From Bog-950 sp964615305 (lineage in GTDB: Bacteria; Bacteroidota; Bacteroidia; Chitinophagales; LD1): 64,000 nucleotides of DNA. The stretch is from contig CAZTNA010000015.1 in the NCBI GenBank assembly GCA_964615305.1, forward strand, positions 11,978-75,977. Direction: 5' to 3'. Every line of letters begins with the position of its first letter. Positions within the stretch are counted from its first letter, which is position 1. The position numbers were made by a program, and so were the translations under genes. The notes beneath the pieces were generated by a model. That model ran no database searches. It saw nothing but the letters and a program-made list of their open reading frames with translations, and was not told where the DNA came from. Positions 18,078-27,510 of this stretch are shown here, piece after piece.

Positions 18078-20993
18078 ATGGCAAGACAGTTGTTGCTTGG
18101 TATTTTGTCTGTTGTTGGTTGTCTGTTTTCTTTTTCTCAGAATCCTGATTTCCGCAACTGGAAAAACGATACAGCATGTGTGGCCTGGGTTGATTCGGTT
18201 TACAAACAACTAACTATTGAGCAGCAGCTTGGGCAGTTCTTTATGCTGCCGGCATATACACAGGGCGCTCAATACAACATGGATTCAGTTTATAGCTGGA
18301 TGAAACAAGGCAAAGCAGGAGGTGTAATTTTTTTTAAGGGCTTGCCCGAACCACAAGCTGAATGGACCAACAAAATTCAGGATTCGGTAAAAGTACAGGG
18401 TTTGGTGGCTATTGATGGCGAATGGGGTGTAGCTATGCGATTAGATTCAGTACTTGCTTTTCCCCATCAAATAGCCTTAGGTGCCGTAGCCGACAACAAC
18501 CTTATTTATGAAATGGGCCGCGAAGTGGGCCGCCAATGTAGGCGCATGGGCATTCACATAAATTTTGCTCCCGATGTAGATGTAAACAACAACCCAAATA
18601 ATCCGGTAATAAACGACAGAAGCTTTGGTGAAGATAAATACAAAGTAGCTCTTAAAGGACTGGCCTATGCCGATGGCATGCAAGATGAAGGAGTGCTGGC
18701 CTGCGCTAAACATTTTCCCGGGCATGGCGATGTAAACACCGATTCGCATTTCGACTTGCCCCTTATTGCCAAGTCGGCAGCCGCATTTGATTCACTGGAA
18801 TTTTATCCGTTCAAAATTTTGTTTCAAAACGGTGTGGGCAGTGCTATGGTAGCTCACCTCAACATACCCGCGCTCGACTCATCGGGCACCCCGGCTTCAC
18901 TCTCGTATCGTATAGCAACCAACTGGCTGCAAGATTCGCTTGCATTTAACGGCTTGGTGTTTAGTGATGCTCTTAATATGAAAGGTGTAGCCAAATATTT
19001 TAAGCCGGGAACCGTTGACTCACTGGCTTTTATGGCCGGCTGCGATATTTTGGTTTTTAGCGAAGATGCATCGCAGGGTATTGCTAAACTAAAACAGAGT
19101 ATTGACAGCAACTGCATATCAATGATTGAAATTGAACAGCGTGTAAAAAAAGTGCTGGCATACAAATACAAACTAGGGTTAAACAAACCGCAGCATGTAA
19201 GTCTCCAAAACCTGCGCGCAGACTTAAACAACTCTTACGGCATTGCCCTTCGGCAAAAACTTTTTGAGCGCGCCATTACTTTGGCAGCTAATCAGGACAA
19301 CATGCTGCCTATTAAGGAATGGAACTACCGAAGAGCCGCCAGCATTTCTATTGGGAACAACGGAGCTTCGGTGTTTCAAAACTACATCAACAATTTTGCG
19401 CACATTGATTTTTACAATCAGCCATACGAACACAGCGCCAAAACATTCAGCGCTGTTTTTGACACCCTTTGCACCTACGACTTGGTAATTGTTGACCTGC
19501 ACGCCATGGTGCGTAGCGCTGCCAAAAACTACAATGTATCTGAAGAAACACGTGCTTTTCTAGATTCGCTTTCGGGCCGCACCAAAGTAGTGTTATGTGT
19601 TTTTGGAAATCCGTACTCGCTTAAGTACTTTGAATATATCCCTTGGGTATTGGTTGCTTATGAAGACAACGATGCATCTAACATGGCAGCTGCCAACTCA
19701 CTTTTTGGTGCAGAAAAAATTTTGGGAAAACTTCCGGTTTCTGCCTCATCAGTTTTTGCTGCCGGTAGAGGATTTACTTCTGATAGTATCTATCGCCTCA
19801 AAAATTCGATACCCGAAGAGGTGGGCATTAAGTCAGAGAACTTTAGAAAGGTAGAAGAAATTTTGCGCAAAGGTATAGAGGCAAAGGCGTTTCCGGGCTG
19901 CCAGTTACTGATAGCCAAAGACGGCAAAGTAGTTTGGAACAAGAGCTATGGATCTAAAGTGTATGAGCAACCAAATGATAAAGTAAAACCAGGTGATTTA
20001 TACGACCTTGCCTCTATCACCAAAGTGGCTGCTACCACATTGGCTGTAATGAAGCTTTATGAACAGAAAAAAATAAATCTAGATAGGTGCGTGGGCGATT
20101 ATCTGCATTTGCCTAAAGACGCCACCATCAAAAACTTAAAGCTTCGCGATTTACTTACTCATCAAGCCGGGTTAAAGGCGTTCTTTATGTTTTACAAAAA
20201 CACCATTGACAACAACTTCGATAAATACTACTGCCATAGGCCTGACACCGGGTTTACTTTACAAGTAGCCGATTCACTTTTTATACGAAACGACTACCCC
20301 GATACAATGTGGCACATTATTACACATTCTGACGTTGAAGAGCACCCAAAGTATATATACAGCGATAACGACTTTTATATTCTTCAGAAAATTGTAGAGC
20401 GTGTATCTCATAAAAAGTTAGATGAATTTGTAACTGAAAATTTCTTTAAACCCATGGGGCTAACGCGCATTGGTTACAAACCACTCAGTAAGTTTTTGCA
20501 AAATGAAATTATGCCTACTGAATATGACTCAGTGTTTCGCAGACAGGTAGTGCTCGGTTGTGTGCATGACCCGGGAGCTGCCATGTATGGTGGAGTGGCG
20601 GGTCATGCTGGTTTATTTAGCAACGCATTTGATTTGGCAGCAGTTTTTCAGATGCTACTGAATGATGGGGTTTATAACGGAAAAAAGTTTTTGGAAGAAA
20701 GTACCATCAAGCAGTTTACTGCACGTCAGTCAAAAATTTCACGCAGAGGCTTTGGTTTCGATAAGCCTGAGCCGGATGTAAAAAAACCATCTCCTTGTTA
20801 TGACGGAGTTCCTCTTTCGGTTTTTGGACACACGGGCTTTACAGGCACCTGTGTTTGGAGCGATCCTGAAAACAATCTCACGTATATATTTCTGAGCAAC
20901 CGCGTGTACCCAAATGCTGATAACAACCAGTTAGTGAAGATGAATATACGTACCGACTTGCAGGAGGTGATTTATAAAGCGTTGGGGGAGTAG
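18078..20993 (+). CDS. GH3 beta-N-acetylhexosaminidase-like / serine hydrolase (beta-lactamase-fold) fusion
   Basis: 971 residues from ATG 18078, where a signal peptide begins (MARQLLLGILSVVGCLFSFS); upstream in-frame codons cross the antisense gcvH gene. Residues 40 to about 560 are GH3 of the NagZ type: KHFPGHGDVNTDSH (Lys211 onward, acid/base His region) and FSDALNMKGV with the nucleophile Asp297. The second half (from about 595) is a beta-lactamase/serine hydrolase domain: the SITK tetrad (Ser646-Lys649), YSDN as the tyrosine motif and HTGFTGT. The exported protein probably acts on peptidoglycan, combining sugar and peptide or ester cleavage. It lies 57 bp before bshA. Confidence 0.92.
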   Translation: MARQLLLGILSVVGCLFSFSQNPDFRNWKNDTACVAWVDSVYKQLTIEQQLGQFFMLPAYTQGAQYNMDSVYSWMKQGKAGGVIFFKGLPEPQAEWTNKIQDSVKVQGLVAIDGEWGVAMRLDSVLAFPHQIALGAVADNNLIYEMGREVGRQCRRMGIHINFAPDVDVNNNPNNPVINDRSFGEDKYKVALKGLAYADGMQDEGVLACAKHFPGHGDVNTDSHFDLPLIAKSAAAFDSLEFYPFKILFQNGVGSAMVAHLNIPALDSSGTPASLSYRIATNWLQDSLAFNGLVFSDALNMKGVAKYFKPGTVDSLAFMAGCDILVFSEDASQGIAKLKQSIDSNCISMIEIEQRVKKVLAYKYKLGLNKPQHVSLQNLRADLNNSYGIALRQKLFERAITLAANQDNMLPIKEWNYRRAASISIGNNGASVFQNYINNFAHIDFYNQPYEHSAKTFSAVFDTLCTYDLVIVDLHAMVRSAAKNYNVSEETRAFLDSLSGRTKVVLCVFGNPYSLKYFEYIPWVLVAYEDNDASNMAAANSLFGAEKILGKLPVSASSVFAAGRGFTSDSIYRLKNSIPEEVGIKSENFRKVEEILRKGIEAKAFPGCQLLIAKDGKVVWNKSYGSKVYEQPNDKVKPGDLYDLASITKVAATTLAVMKLYEQKKINLDRCVGDYLHLPKDATIKNLKLRDLLTHQAGLKAFFMFYKNTIDNNFDKYYCHRPDTGFTLQVADSLFIRNDYPDTMWHIITHSDVEEHPKYIYSDNDFYILQKIVERVSHKKLDEFVTENFFKPMGLTRIGYKPLSKFLQNEIMPTEYDSVFRRQVVLGCVHDPGAAMYGGVAGHAGLFSNAFDLAAVFQMLLNDGVYNGKKFLEESTIKQFTARQSKISRRGFGFDKPEPDVKKPSPCYDGVPLSVFGHTGFTGTCVWSDPENNLTYIFLSNRVYPNADNNQLVKMNIRTDLQEVIYKALGE

Positions 20994-21050
20994 TTTTTGC
21001 TTTGTGCAATCTGGTTACATTGCATTCGTCTAACTACAAAAAGTTATTAC

Positions 21051-22175
21051 ATGAAAATCGGAATTGTTTGTTACCCAACTTACGGGGGTAGTGGGGTGGT
21101 GGCTACAGAACTTGGCAAGGCTCTGGCTAACAAAGGGCACAAGGTTCATTTTATTACTTACCAGGAACCGGTTCGTCTTGATACTTTTCACGAGAATATT
21201 TTCTATCATGAAGTGTCTGCCCTTGATTATCCTCTGTTTCAGTTTCAGCCTTATGAGAGCGCACTGGCAAGTAAAATTGTAGATGTAGCCAAGTTTGAAC
21301 TTCTCGACATTTTGCATGTACATTATGCCATTCCGCATGCGTCATCGGCATTAATGGCACGTAGTATTTTAAAAGAGCAGGGGTATAAGCTTCCGTTTGT
21401 AACCACGCTGCACGGAACTGATATTACGCTGGTAGGCAAAGACCCCGGCTATAAGCCTGTGGTTGAATATTCAATCAACCAAAGCGATGGTGTTACTTCG
21501 GTTTCTAAAAGTTTAAAAGAAGACACTTACAACAACTTTCAGATAACGCGCCATATTGAAGTAATACCCAACTTTATTGATTTCTCGCGATTTAAAAAAA
21601 CCAATAAAGACCACTTTAAAAAAGCTATTGCTCCAAATGGAGAAAAAATTCTTACGCATGTTTCTAACTTCAGAAAAGTGAAACGGGTAGATGATGTGGT
21701 AAAGATGTTTGACTTGGTGCACAAAAAAATTCCATCTAAGTTATTTTTAGTGGGTGATGGACCTGAACGTATGAATACCGAGTTGCTCTGCCGCCAGCTT
21801 TCTATTTGTGATGACGTTAGGTTTTTAGGCAAACAAGATGCCGTGGAAGAGTTATTGGCCGTATCTGACCTGTTCATTCTTCCTTCAGAAACCGAAAGTT
21901 TTGGTTTGGCAGCCTTAGAAGCCATGGCAGTAGAGGTGCCTGTTATCTCTTCTAACGCAGGTGGTATTCCCGAGATAAATATTCAGGGTAAGACAGGTTT
22001 TATGAGTGCAGTTGCCGATTTCGAAGATATGGCAAAGAACTCCATCTTTATTCTGGAAGATGAGCAGCGTTTAAAGCAGTTTAAGAAAAATGCTTTAACA
22101 CACGCTAAAACGTTTGACATTGAAAATGTTTTGCCGCAATACGAGGCATATTACAACAAAGTAATTAGCCATTAG
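21051..22175 (+). CDS. bshA: N-acetyl-alpha-D-glucosaminyl L-malate synthase BshA
   Basis: 374 residues from ATG 21051 (MKIGIVCYPTYGGSGVVATELG). GT4-fold glycosyltransferase with GGSGVVATELGKALA, HVHYAIPHASSALMA, the EX7E motif in SETESFGLAALEAMA and SSNAGGIPEIN. The sequence is close to BshA throughout. It joins UDP-GlcNAc and L-malate, the first step of bacillithiol synthesis in the cytoplasm. bshB and bshC are not in the window. It converges with the M48 protease gene. Confidence 0.93.
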   Translation: MKIGIVCYPTYGGSGVVATELGKALANKGHKVHFITYQEPVRLDTFHENIFYHEVSALDYPLFQFQPYESALASKIVDVAKFELLDILHVHYAIPHASSALMARSILKEQGYKLPFVTTLHGTDITLVGKDPGYKPVVEYSINQSDGVTSVSKSLKEDTYNNFQITRHIEVIPNFIDFSRFKKTNKDHFKKAIAPNGEKILTHVSNFRKVKRVDDVVKMFDLVHKKIPSKLFLVGDGPERMNTELLCRQLSICDDVRFLGKQDAVEELLAVSDLFILPSETESFGLAALEAMAVEVPVISSNAGGIPEINIQGKTGFMSAVADFEDMAKNSIFILEDEQRLKQFKKNALTHAKTFDIENVLPQYEAYYNKVISH

Positions 22176-22185
22176 AAAATTGGTT

Positions 22186-23007
22186 CTACGGCAAACTGGC
22201 TTTAAATGCAGCATAACCGTTTACATCATCGGTAGTGCCAATATCGTTAGTACTGCAGTTTTGCGAAGTAGCGTTTGATTTAATATTGGAAATGCGGTTG
22301 TCGGGGCATGGGTGAGTACTGAAAAACGCCTGTACTCCATTGCAAGATACTCCGTCTGCTTCCAGTTTTTCAAAAAAATCGGCAGCGCCATCAGCGCGGT
22401 AGCGCGTAGGGCATAGATAAGTTACTGAAAATTCATCAGCTTCTTTTTCATCATCGCGACTAAATGCAAGCGATGAAAGGTTGGCGGCAATTTGCGCCAA
22501 TTGTCCTTGATTGGTGGTGCCTGCTACTACACTTACGAGCAATTCTAGTCCGTACTGTTTGGTCATTTGTTCGGTACTATGGCGTTTATCGGCATGTGCC
22601 ATTTCGTGACCAAGCACTCCTGCCAGCGATGAAGCGTTGTTCAAATACTTTATCAACCCGGTGTATACATAAATGTAACCGCCCGGTGTGCAGAAGGCGT
22701 TTTGTACAGCATCGTCTTGAACTATATACAACTTCCATACAAAATCATTGGCGTGTTCAATTTTTCCGCCTGCTAAAATTTCCTGTTTTAATGACTCGAG
22801 ATAGGTATATGCAGAAGCATAGGTTGTTCTATTCAATAACGGATATTCAGAGGGGTTATTTGCTATCTCCGTTTCCATCTGAGCGCCAAATGTTTTATCG
22901 TCTTCAATAGAAAATATATTGAATCCTCCTTTTTTACATCCGCTGTATGTTGTCAGCCATAGGAATGCAGTAGCAGTTATAACCAGAGTTCTCAGTTTTT
23001 TTTGCAT
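22186..23007 (-). CDS. M48-family metalloprotease lipoprotein
   Basis: 273 residues from ATG 23007; codons further upstream (to 23067) overlap udk and lack a signal peptide. The signal ends at a lipobox-like TTYSGCKKG, so it is probably a lipoprotein. The catalytic HExxH is GVLGHEMAHADKRHS, with a downstream Glu in RDDEKEADEFSVTYL acting as the third zinc ligand. Related periplasmic M48 proteases (BepA/YfgC, LoiP) do quality control of outer-membrane proteins. The substrate here is unknown. Confidence 0.9.
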   Translation of the reverse strand: MQKKLRTLVITATAFLWLTTYSGCKKGGFNIFSIEDDKTFGAQMETEIANNPSEYPLLNRTTYASAYTYLESLKQEILAGGKIEHANDFVWKLYIVQDDAVQNAFCTPGGYIYVYTGLIKYLNNASSLAGVLGHEMAHADKRHSTEQMTKQYGLELLVSVVAGTTNQGQLAQIAANLSSLAFSRDDEKEADEFSVTYLCPTRYRADGAADFFEKLEADGVSCNGVQAFFSTHPCPDNRISNIKSNATSQNCSTNDIGTTDDVNGYAAFKASLP

Positions 23008-23059
23008 GATTTTGTTTTGTGTTAGGGCAAATGTGAAAGTATTTTTGACATAGCAAGGA

Positions 23060-23680
23060 CTACGCATTTTGCTCTTGCAATAGTTTCTGTTTAATAGTAG
23101 CTACCATTATATCAATAGCTACCTGATTTTCGCCCCCTTGTGGTATAATTAAATCGGCAAAGCGTTTAGTGGGCTCAATAAACTGTACGTGCATTTCCTT
23201 TACCACGCTGTAGCGTTCAATTACCTGCTGTGCGGTTCGCCCTCTCTCCTGCATGTCGCGCTCAATGATTCTGATAAGTCTGTCATCGGGTTCTGCATCT
23301 ACAAATACTTTTACATCGCATAGGTCGCGCACGCGCTTATCGGTAAATAGAAGAATACCCTCTACCACTATTACGTGGTTGGGTTCAATGGGAATTGTTT
23401 TTATCTGCCGGGTAGAAGTTATATAATCATAAGTGGGCTCTTGTATGGCTTGTCCGTTGCGTAACTGTTGCAAATGTTTTACCAACAAATCGAACTCAAA
23501 ACTTTCGGGGTGGTCGAAATTTATTTTCCTTCTTTCTTGTAATGTAATGTGCGCATTGTCTTTATAGTAATTGTCCTGTGAAATAATGCTTACCTGGTGT
23601 GAGCTAAAGGAACTCATCACTTTTTTTACCACCGTGGTTTTGCCCGATCCTGAGCCGCCTGTTATTCCTATAACCAACAT
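23060..23680 (-). CDS. udk: Uridine kinase
   Basis: 206 residues. P-loop IGITGGSGSGKTTVVKKV (about 4-21), SQDNYYKD, the substrate region KINFDHPESFEFDLL and a lid with RDMQERGR. Phosphorylates uridine and cytidine in pyrimidine salvage. Full length for the family. A TATCTTTCGC promoter element lies 14-23 bp upstream. It is followed by the M48 protease gene, whose start is 52 bp downstream. Confidence 0.95.
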   Translation of the reverse strand: MLVIGITGGSGSGKTTVVKKVMSSFSSHQVSIISQDNYYKDNAHITLQERRKINFDHPESFEFDLLVKHLQQLRNGQAIQEPTYDYITSTRQIKTIPIEPNHVIVVEGILLFTDKRVRDLCDVKVFVDAEPDDRLIRIIERDMQERGRTAQQVIERYSVVKEMHVQFIEPTKRFADLIIPQGGENQVAIDIMVATIKQKLLQEQNA

Positions 23681-23693
23681 CAGAAATTTTTTT

Positions 23694-23703
23694 GCGAAAG
23701 ATA
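23694..23703 (-). promoter_or_regulatory. udk promoter, -7 element
   Basis: Minus-strand TATCTTTCGC, 13 bp before the udk ATG; it matches the Bacteroidota -7 consensus TAnnTTTG with one difference. Confidence 0.55.
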
Positions 23704-23747
23704 ATAATTGAGGGCATGTACTCGTTTAGTATATATCTAACACTTAC

Positions 23748-24626
23748 ATGATGAAACCATTCTTGCTCATACTGTGCTTACTACCGGTGAATATACTATG
23801 CGCAGAAACCACGTATAAATTGTCGGAAGCTATACGCAACAAAACTGTTTCAGTAGCTATTCATGGCGCCTATACTGATACCTCATATCATGGGGAAAGA
23901 TCTTCGCACTATGGCCCGTGTATGGCCCTGGAAATTACCAACGCAACTGCCGATATGCTGAGTATAAATGTAGAGTATGGTTACCGTCTGGAGCCCGAAG
24001 ACAGTACACTGCAAACCATGATGGTAACACAAAACCTTTTAGTAAAACTACCCGCCCGACAGAAAAAAAACTACCGGTTGTATGCCATGTGTACACAAGC
24101 GCATGACAGTGGTCCATCACCCGATGCTGCATTTGTTTTAGGTAAGCGTTTTGTCGGAAATATTTTACAACTGGCCGAACTGATAAATAAAAACAACTAT
24201 CAGACAGATGCTGCACAAAATGCGGTGTGGTGCTTAACCGACAACTATGAAATAAGCTCTATCTACAACTCTGATACGGCCATGATGTATGCCCTGCGCA
24301 GGTTTGTAGCAAAAGCAAAGGGGTTGGCAGAAGACAAAATTTACGCAGCAACAACTGAAACACCTGAACCTGCACGATCATATACTACGCGCAAAATTTA
24401 CAGTGGCAGCATGAGTTACCGCTTTAGCGGAACCAATAAAATTATGATTGCCCTCTTTGATGAAACCAATCAAATGAAGCGTGTATTTGTAAACAACGAA
24501 ACACAACGCGAAGGCGAATACACCTACAACTATCAGATTGGCAGTGATGAAATGGACGACAAAAAACACTATCTGCGCCTGTTTAGAAACGGAAAACTGG
24601 AAGATGAAATAGCTATTGTGCCATAA
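23748..24626 (+). CDS. Secreted protein of unknown function
   Basis: 292 residues. A signal peptide is clear (MMKPFLLILCLLPVNILCAE). Then KTVSVAIHGAYTDTSYHGERSSHYGPCMALEITNATADML, a beta-rich region with a Cys, and QNAVWCLTDNYEIS, a Cys/Trp helix about residue 160. The C-terminal 80 residues (YSGSMSYRFSGTNKIMIALFDETNQM, NYQIGSDEMD) look like a small beta-sandwich similar in style to T9SS-related repeats, but no canonical sorting domain is present. I do not recognise the family. It is a single gene between udk (divergent) and the ABC-F gene. Confidence 0.7.
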   Translation: MMKPFLLILCLLPVNILCAETTYKLSEAIRNKTVSVAIHGAYTDTSYHGERSSHYGPCMALEITNATADMLSINVEYGYRLEPEDSTLQTMMVTQNLLVKLPARQKKNYRLYAMCTQAHDSGPSPDAAFVLGKRFVGNILQLAELINKNNYQTDAAQNAVWCLTDNYEISSIYNSDTAMMYALRRFVAKAKGLAEDKIYAATTETPEPARSYTTRKIYSGSMSYRFSGTNKIMIALFDETNQMKRVFVNNETQREGEYTYNYQIGSDEMDDKKHYLRLFRNGKLEDEIAIVP

Positions 24627-24745
24627 TGGCTGTTGGCTTTAGTAAAAAAGACCAAGCGTTCTACGCGCGTGGCGCGCATACCCTGGAACATAAAACTAAC
24701 CAACCGCGCTAAAAATGTATTGCTTTTTTACATTCGCGCCCTCTT

Positions 24746-26671
24746 ATGATAGCGGTTAGCAACGTAGAACTTCATTTCAGTGGTCGGGTAATGTTCGACA
24801 AGATTTCGTTTTTGATAAACGATAACGATAAGATTGGTTTAACCGGCCGTAATGGTGCCGGTAAGTCAACCTTGCTGAAGGTGTTGAAGGGCATTCAACA
24901 GATAGATGGCGGTGATATTATGTATCCGAAAGGAACGGTGATTGGCTACCTGCCGCAAGAGTTGCACAGCCAAAGCAACTTGACGGTGTTGGAAGAAACC
25001 AAAAAAGCGTTTGAGTTGGTGATGCAATTTACGAAGGAGAAGGAAGACATTATGCATCAAATGGAAACCCGAACTGACTATGAAAGCGACAGCTATATGC
25101 AGCTGATTGAAAGGTTGGGTGAGGTAGAACATCAAATTGAAATTCATGATGGGTATAGTGTAGAAGAACAAACGGAGCGGGTTTTAAAAGGCCTGGGTTT
25201 TGATGCAGTTGACTTTGAAAAAGAAATGAAAACGCTAAGCGGTGGATGGCAAATGAGAGTAGAACTTGCCAAAATTTTGTTAGCAAAACCCGACTTGGTT
25301 TTACTTGACGAGCCCACTAACCACCTGGATATAGAATCAGTGCTATGGCTCGAAAAATTTTTAAAGGACTATCCGGGTGCCATCATTATGGTGTCGCACG
25401 ATAGAAGTTTTTTAGACAACATTACCAACCGAACCGTAGAAGTAACCAATGGCAACATTGATGACTACAACGCACCCTATACAAAATATGTAGAGCTTAG
25501 AAAAGAAAGACGTGAGCAATTGATAGGTGCAAAGAAAAATCAGGACAGAGAGATAGCACAGATTGAGCGCAACATTGATCGTTTCCGTGCCAAAGCCAGC
25601 AAAGCAACGTTTGCACAATCGCTGATTAAGAAGTTGGATAAAATGGAGCGCGTGGAAGTTGAAGAAGAAGATGCTTCGGCTATGAATCTTCGTTTTCCGA
25701 ATGCACAGGCAAGTGGCAAAGTAGTGGTTGAAGCCAAGCATATTTCGAAAAGCTTTGGCGAAAAAAAGGTTATTACCAATCAGAGTTTTCAGATAGACCG
25801 AGGAGAAAAAATTGCCTTTGTAGGTAAAAATGGCATGGGCAAAACTACGCTCACAAGAATTTTGGTTGACGGACTTTCACACGAGGGAACGTTTACGCTC
25901 GGCCACAATGTAACTGTGGGTTACTATGCACAACACGCTGCCGACAGTATGGACGGCAACGATCAGGTATTGGATGTGGTGGATCGCGTAGCTACAGGAG
26001 ACATACGCACAAAGCTGCGTGATATGCTTGGTTGCTTTTTGTTTAAGGGCGATGATGTTTTTAAAAAGGTAAAAGTGCTGAGCGGTGGCGAAAAAGGTCG
26101 TTTAGCGTTGTGTAAAATGATTTTGGAACCACGCAACTTTCTGGTGCTTGATGAACCTACCAATCACTTAGATATGCTTTCAAAAGAGATTTTGAAAAAT
26201 GCTATCAAGCAGTTTGATGGCACAGTAATTATTGTTTCGCACGACCGCGACTTTTTACACAACCTAACCACCAAAACTTTTGAGTTTACAAAAGCAGGTA
26301 TTAAAGAACATTTGGGCGACATCAACGATTTCTTAGCAAAGAAACAACTAGAAGACATGCGTTTACTGGCAAAGAAAGACGATGAAAAGAAGCAAGACAC
26401 AAAACCGAAAACACAAGACACAGCTAAGCCTGTTGATACCAGCAAAGAGAAAGAGAAAGAGCTAAAGAGGTTAAAAGCTGAAATTGAAAAAAGCGAACTG
26501 CGGATTTCTGATTTAGAATCCAAGATTGCCGAAACGGACAAAAAGCTAGCCGATCAAAACCAGTTCCACGACCTAACAAAAGATCCTAACTTTTTCTCGA
26601 ACTACGAAGCCATGAAAAAAGATTTAGAGAAAGAGATGGCTAACTGGGAAAAACTTTCTTCACAGTTGTAG
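24746..26671 (+). CDS. ABC-F family ATPase (ribosome-associated type)
   Basis: 641 residues, two ABC domains and no membrane segments. Domain 1: Walker A TGRNGAGKSTLL, signature LSGGWQMRVELAKILL, Walker B LVLLDEPTNHLD. Domain 2: GKNGMGKTTL, LSGGEKGRLALCKMIL, FLVLDEPTNHLD. Between them is the P-site tRNA-interaction linker region, and the C-terminus is a Lys/Glu-rich coiled coil (KEKEKELKRLKAEIEKSE). This is the Uup/EttA-like ABC-F class, acting on the ribosome. Subfamily not certain. A TACATTCG box 9 bp before the ATG may be its promoter. Confidence 0.93.
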   Translation: MIAVSNVELHFSGRVMFDKISFLINDNDKIGLTGRNGAGKSTLLKVLKGIQQIDGGDIMYPKGTVIGYLPQELHSQSNLTVLEETKKAFELVMQFTKEKEDIMHQMETRTDYESDSYMQLIERLGEVEHQIEIHDGYSVEEQTERVLKGLGFDAVDFEKEMKTLSGGWQMRVELAKILLAKPDLVLLDEPTNHLDIESVLWLEKFLKDYPGAIIMVSHDRSFLDNITNRTVEVTNGNIDDYNAPYTKYVELRKERREQLIGAKKNQDREIAQIERNIDRFRAKASKATFAQSLIKKLDKMERVEVEEEDASAMNLRFPNAQASGKVVVEAKHISKSFGEKKVITNQSFQIDRGEKIAFVGKNGMGKTTLTRILVDGLSHEGTFTLGHNVTVGYYAQHAADSMDGNDQVLDVVDRVATGDIRTKLRDMLGCFLFKGDDVFKKVKVLSGGEKGRLALCKMILEPRNFLVLDEPTNHLDMLSKEILKNAIKQFDGTVIIVSHDRDFLHNLTTKTFEFTKAGIKEHLGDINDFLAKKQLEDMRLLAKKDDEKKQDTKPKTQDTAKPVDTSKEKEKELKRLKAEIEKSELRISDLESKIAETDKKLADQNQFHDLTKDPNFFSNYEAMKKDLEKEMANWEKLSSQL

Positions 26672-26759
26672 TGTAGCGTTTTAGATTCGTTTTATATGGG
26701 CATAATTCAGACGTGCTATAATTTCTAAAACTGTATTTTAGGAGCAGAAATTCGATAGT

Positions 26760-27509
26760 ATGGAAACAATTTTTGTTGGACAAAACATTGTTGAACTGGC
26801 AGAGGTTGACTCAACTAATAACTACGCAAAAGAGCTATTGACAAACCAGCGCGTGGCAGAAGGAACAGTAATACATGCACACACACAAAGTAAGGGCCGC
26901 GGCCAGATGGGCAACAGTTGGCAAACAGAAGCCGGAAAAAACCTTACTATAAGCATTGTTTTATATCCTGAGTTTTTAGAAGCTGGCCAGCAGTTTTACC
27001 TCAACATGGCCATTACATTAGCTATTAAGGATTTTTGCGAAAGTGTGTTGAACGATGAAATAAAAATCAAGTGGCCAAACGACATTTATTATCACGATAA
27101 AAAATTGGGTGGTGTTTTAATTGAAAACAACATCAATGGCTACAAACTTTCGTCAAGTGTTGTGGGTATAGGGTTAAACATTAATCAGGAAATTTTTGAT
27201 GCAAACTTGCCTTATGCAATCTCGTTTTTCCAAATTACAAACTGTATATATCAACTGACGTTGCTACTAGAACTGCTGGCGGGCTATATTGAAAAATACT
27301 ACCTGCAACTGCGCCAACTTCATTTCAATTTTTTAGACAAAGCATATACCGTAGCTCTTTACAGATACCAGCAGACATACGAGTTTAAGCGCAATGGGCA
27401 AACTTTTAAGGGTGAAATAAACGGAGTAGCAAAAGACGGTAAACTAATAATTCATTCAGGCGGTAAAGAACTGCGGTTTGGCTTTAAAGAAGTTGAGTTT
27501 GTGTTCTGA
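26760..27509 (+). CDS. birA: Biotin--[acetyl-CoA-carboxylase] ligase BirA
   Basis: 249 residues. Biotinoyl-AMP site SKGRGQMGNSWQTEAGKNL, IKWPNDIYYHDKKLGGVLIEN and VGIGLNIN are present, followed by a small C-terminal SH3-like domain. The N-terminal DNA-binding domain of E. coli BirA is missing, so it is a ligase only and not a repressor. It attaches biotin to the carboxylase carrier protein. It converges with the endonuclease-like gene, 1 bp apart. Confidence 0.93.
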   Translation: METIFVGQNIVELAEVDSTNNYAKELLTNQRVAEGTVIHAHTQSKGRGQMGNSWQTEAGKNLTISIVLYPEFLEAGQQFYLNMAITLAIKDFCESVLNDEIKIKWPNDIYYHDKKLGGVLIENNINGYKLSSSVVGIGLNINQEIFDANLPYAISFFQITNCIYQLTLLLELLAGYIEKYYLQLRQLHFNFLDKAYTVALYRYQQTYEFKRNGQTFKGEINGVAKDGKLIIHSGGKELRFGFKEVEFVF

Positions 27510-27510
27510 T

